Source of the DNA: Zygnema cylindricum
Lineage: Eukaryota; Streptophyta; Zygnematophyceae; Zygnematales; Zygnemataceae
DNA: 64,000 nucleotides
Assembly: GCA_037447655.1 (NCBI GenBank)
Contig: JBBHKE010002555.1
Coordinates: forward strand, 186,001 to 250,000
Direction of reading: 5' to 3'
Made by a program: the position numbers and the translations under genes. The number at the start of each line of letters is the position of its first letter. Position 1 is the stretch's first letter. Positions 62,964 to 64,000 of the stretch are shown in pieces. The notes beneath the pieces are model-generated. The model ran no database searches and was not told the origin of the DNA. It saw only the letters and a list, made by a program, of their open reading frames with translations.

Positions 62964-63453
62964 TTTTGTTTAGAATTGATTGTTCCTAATTGAACTAAAT
63001 ACTCTAAAGATCTAAAAAACATCTAAAACGTATGTACAAGGTTCACCTAAAAATCTACTCACAAAAATCTAACTACTTGGACAAGAATTGTCTAGTAACG
63101 ATATCTAAACCCTAAATATCCACGAGATATGTTTCACGTCTACATTCATAGGCGGCCGTACACACTAATTAACTCAAAGATAACTACTCGAGTAGATACT
63201 AAAAAACCACACTAAATATAGCTAATATTGAATAGTTATTGGTCCAAATATTATAAGTCCTAGACTCTAATTTCTAAGACTTACTAAAGCTTACTTTTCA
63301 ATAGTACCCATAGGGACACCTGAAATCCGCGTCTAGTAGATCTCCGCTAAAAAACAAAGTATTATCCCTAAGTTTCACGTACATGGAGACGCACCCTAAA
63401 AACTAATGGGAGGACAAAAGCTAGCAAATTAAGGTATGTCCCCATGTACTTGT
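62964..63453. other. AT-rich stretch without recognised feature
   Basis: About 490 bp with no similarity to either LTR group or to copia coding sequence, and no long frame. It includes CTAAACCC-like words (63108) and many CTAAA/TCTAA words. Possibly original host DNA between insertions, or an unknown repeat. Confidence 0.4.
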
Positions 63454-64000
63454 TGTTGAAATGTATGTATTTTTTTGTTCTGGATAAAGGGAAAATTAAT
63501 AAAGAGGAAGTCAGCAAGGGCAGCCTACGTCTCGCTCCACTCTCCAAACCCCCACACTTGTCGCAGTTATTGAAGGTTGGAGAGACAACTAGGGCCATGG
63601 CTGCCCATGCTACCTAAAGAGACAGACAGGCTGTAGTTTTTGGTAGGTATATCAAAACTTTTTTGACGGACCCAGGATTTGATCGTAGTACCTGCCGTCC
63701 GTCAAGATTCAGGTAGCCGGTAGCTTTATCATCTAGTCTATGACCTATGCTAGAATATTTAGGGTACGATAAATATATAAACTTAAATAGTTAGACTAAT
63801 TCATTTAACGGAATAGTAAGACATAGAAATAGTTTGTATTGTACGGACTACGGGTTATCTCGAAACGGATATCGCGCATTTGTTTCAAATGTGAAACAAA
63901 TATCGCGCAATTATTTAGACGGCCAATTTCAAATGTCGCTCTTAATCGAACGCCCGTGGTGCGAGTCGGGATTCGGGAGTGGGCTACTTGGCGTTTTCAG
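63454..64000 (+). repeat. Group 1 LTR (W), running off the window
   Basis: TGTTGAAATG start; U3 hairpin CTCTCCAAACC/GGTTGGAGAG (63540-63584); tRNA-like module with TTGACGGAC/GTCCGTCAA (63663-63671, 63697-63705). Whether it is solo or the LTR of an element cannot be seen. Confidence 0.88.

Overview
The window looks like land-plant or close green-lineage nuclear DNA. It is AT-rich, has no bacterial-style operons and no recognisable host gene, and consists almost wholly of nested Ty1/copia-type LTR retrotransposons with protein order Gag-PR-IN-RT-RNaseH. Green-lineage origin is inferred from GTAC clusters and CACGTG boxes in the LTR promoters and from decay dominated by C-to-T changes. The species is not identifiable from sequence alone.

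Two copia groups occur. Group 1 (elements A, C, D, E/H, G, J, K, L, M, N, U and most solo LTRs) has LTRs of about 0.88-1.2 kb. Each carries an antisense tRNA-like module, a hairpin with a conserved loop, G-box and GTAC clusters, and a transcribed leader of short tandem hairpins. Group 2 (elements B, O, R) has LTRs of about 0.95-1.0 kb without the tRNA-like module and a Gag with an Asn/Gln-rich tract. In both groups the primer-binding site (PBS) matches the anticodon region of initiator tRNA-Met, so it contains an AUG, and this AUG is in frame with Gag.

Layout: 1-2210 end of D; 2211-3796 two truncated LTRs; 3797-6813 element C, cut by B (6814-21510). B holds nearly intact A (7879-15382, 5-bp target duplication) and a solo LTR in its 3' LTR; A holds another solo LTR. 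21511-33203 is a reverse-strand tandem of two gag-deleted units (E, H) sharing one LTR, into which G (22514-27893) inserted. 33204-36026 is J, a pol-gutted element. 36027-38638 is L, inserted in M (38639-40585). 40586-45508 is a non-copia island with a 20-bp degenerate repeat and a decayed Gag with two zinc knuckles, split by a solo LTR. 45509-49533 holds truncated N and O; 49534-52846 stacked LTRs and an assembly gap. 52847-61299 is reverse-strand R, interrupted by two solo LTRs and by K (57426-60910), which keeps a 332-codon gag but a gutted pol. 61300-62963 is U, 62964-63453 unassigned DNA, and 63454-64000 the start of another LTR.

Nothing here is clearly autonomous. A is closest: one Gag-Pol frame with four stop codons, each explained by a single C/G-to-T/A transition. 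Gag-less but pol-bearing (E/H) and gag-bearing but pol-less (J/K) elements coexist, a setting for trans-complementation.
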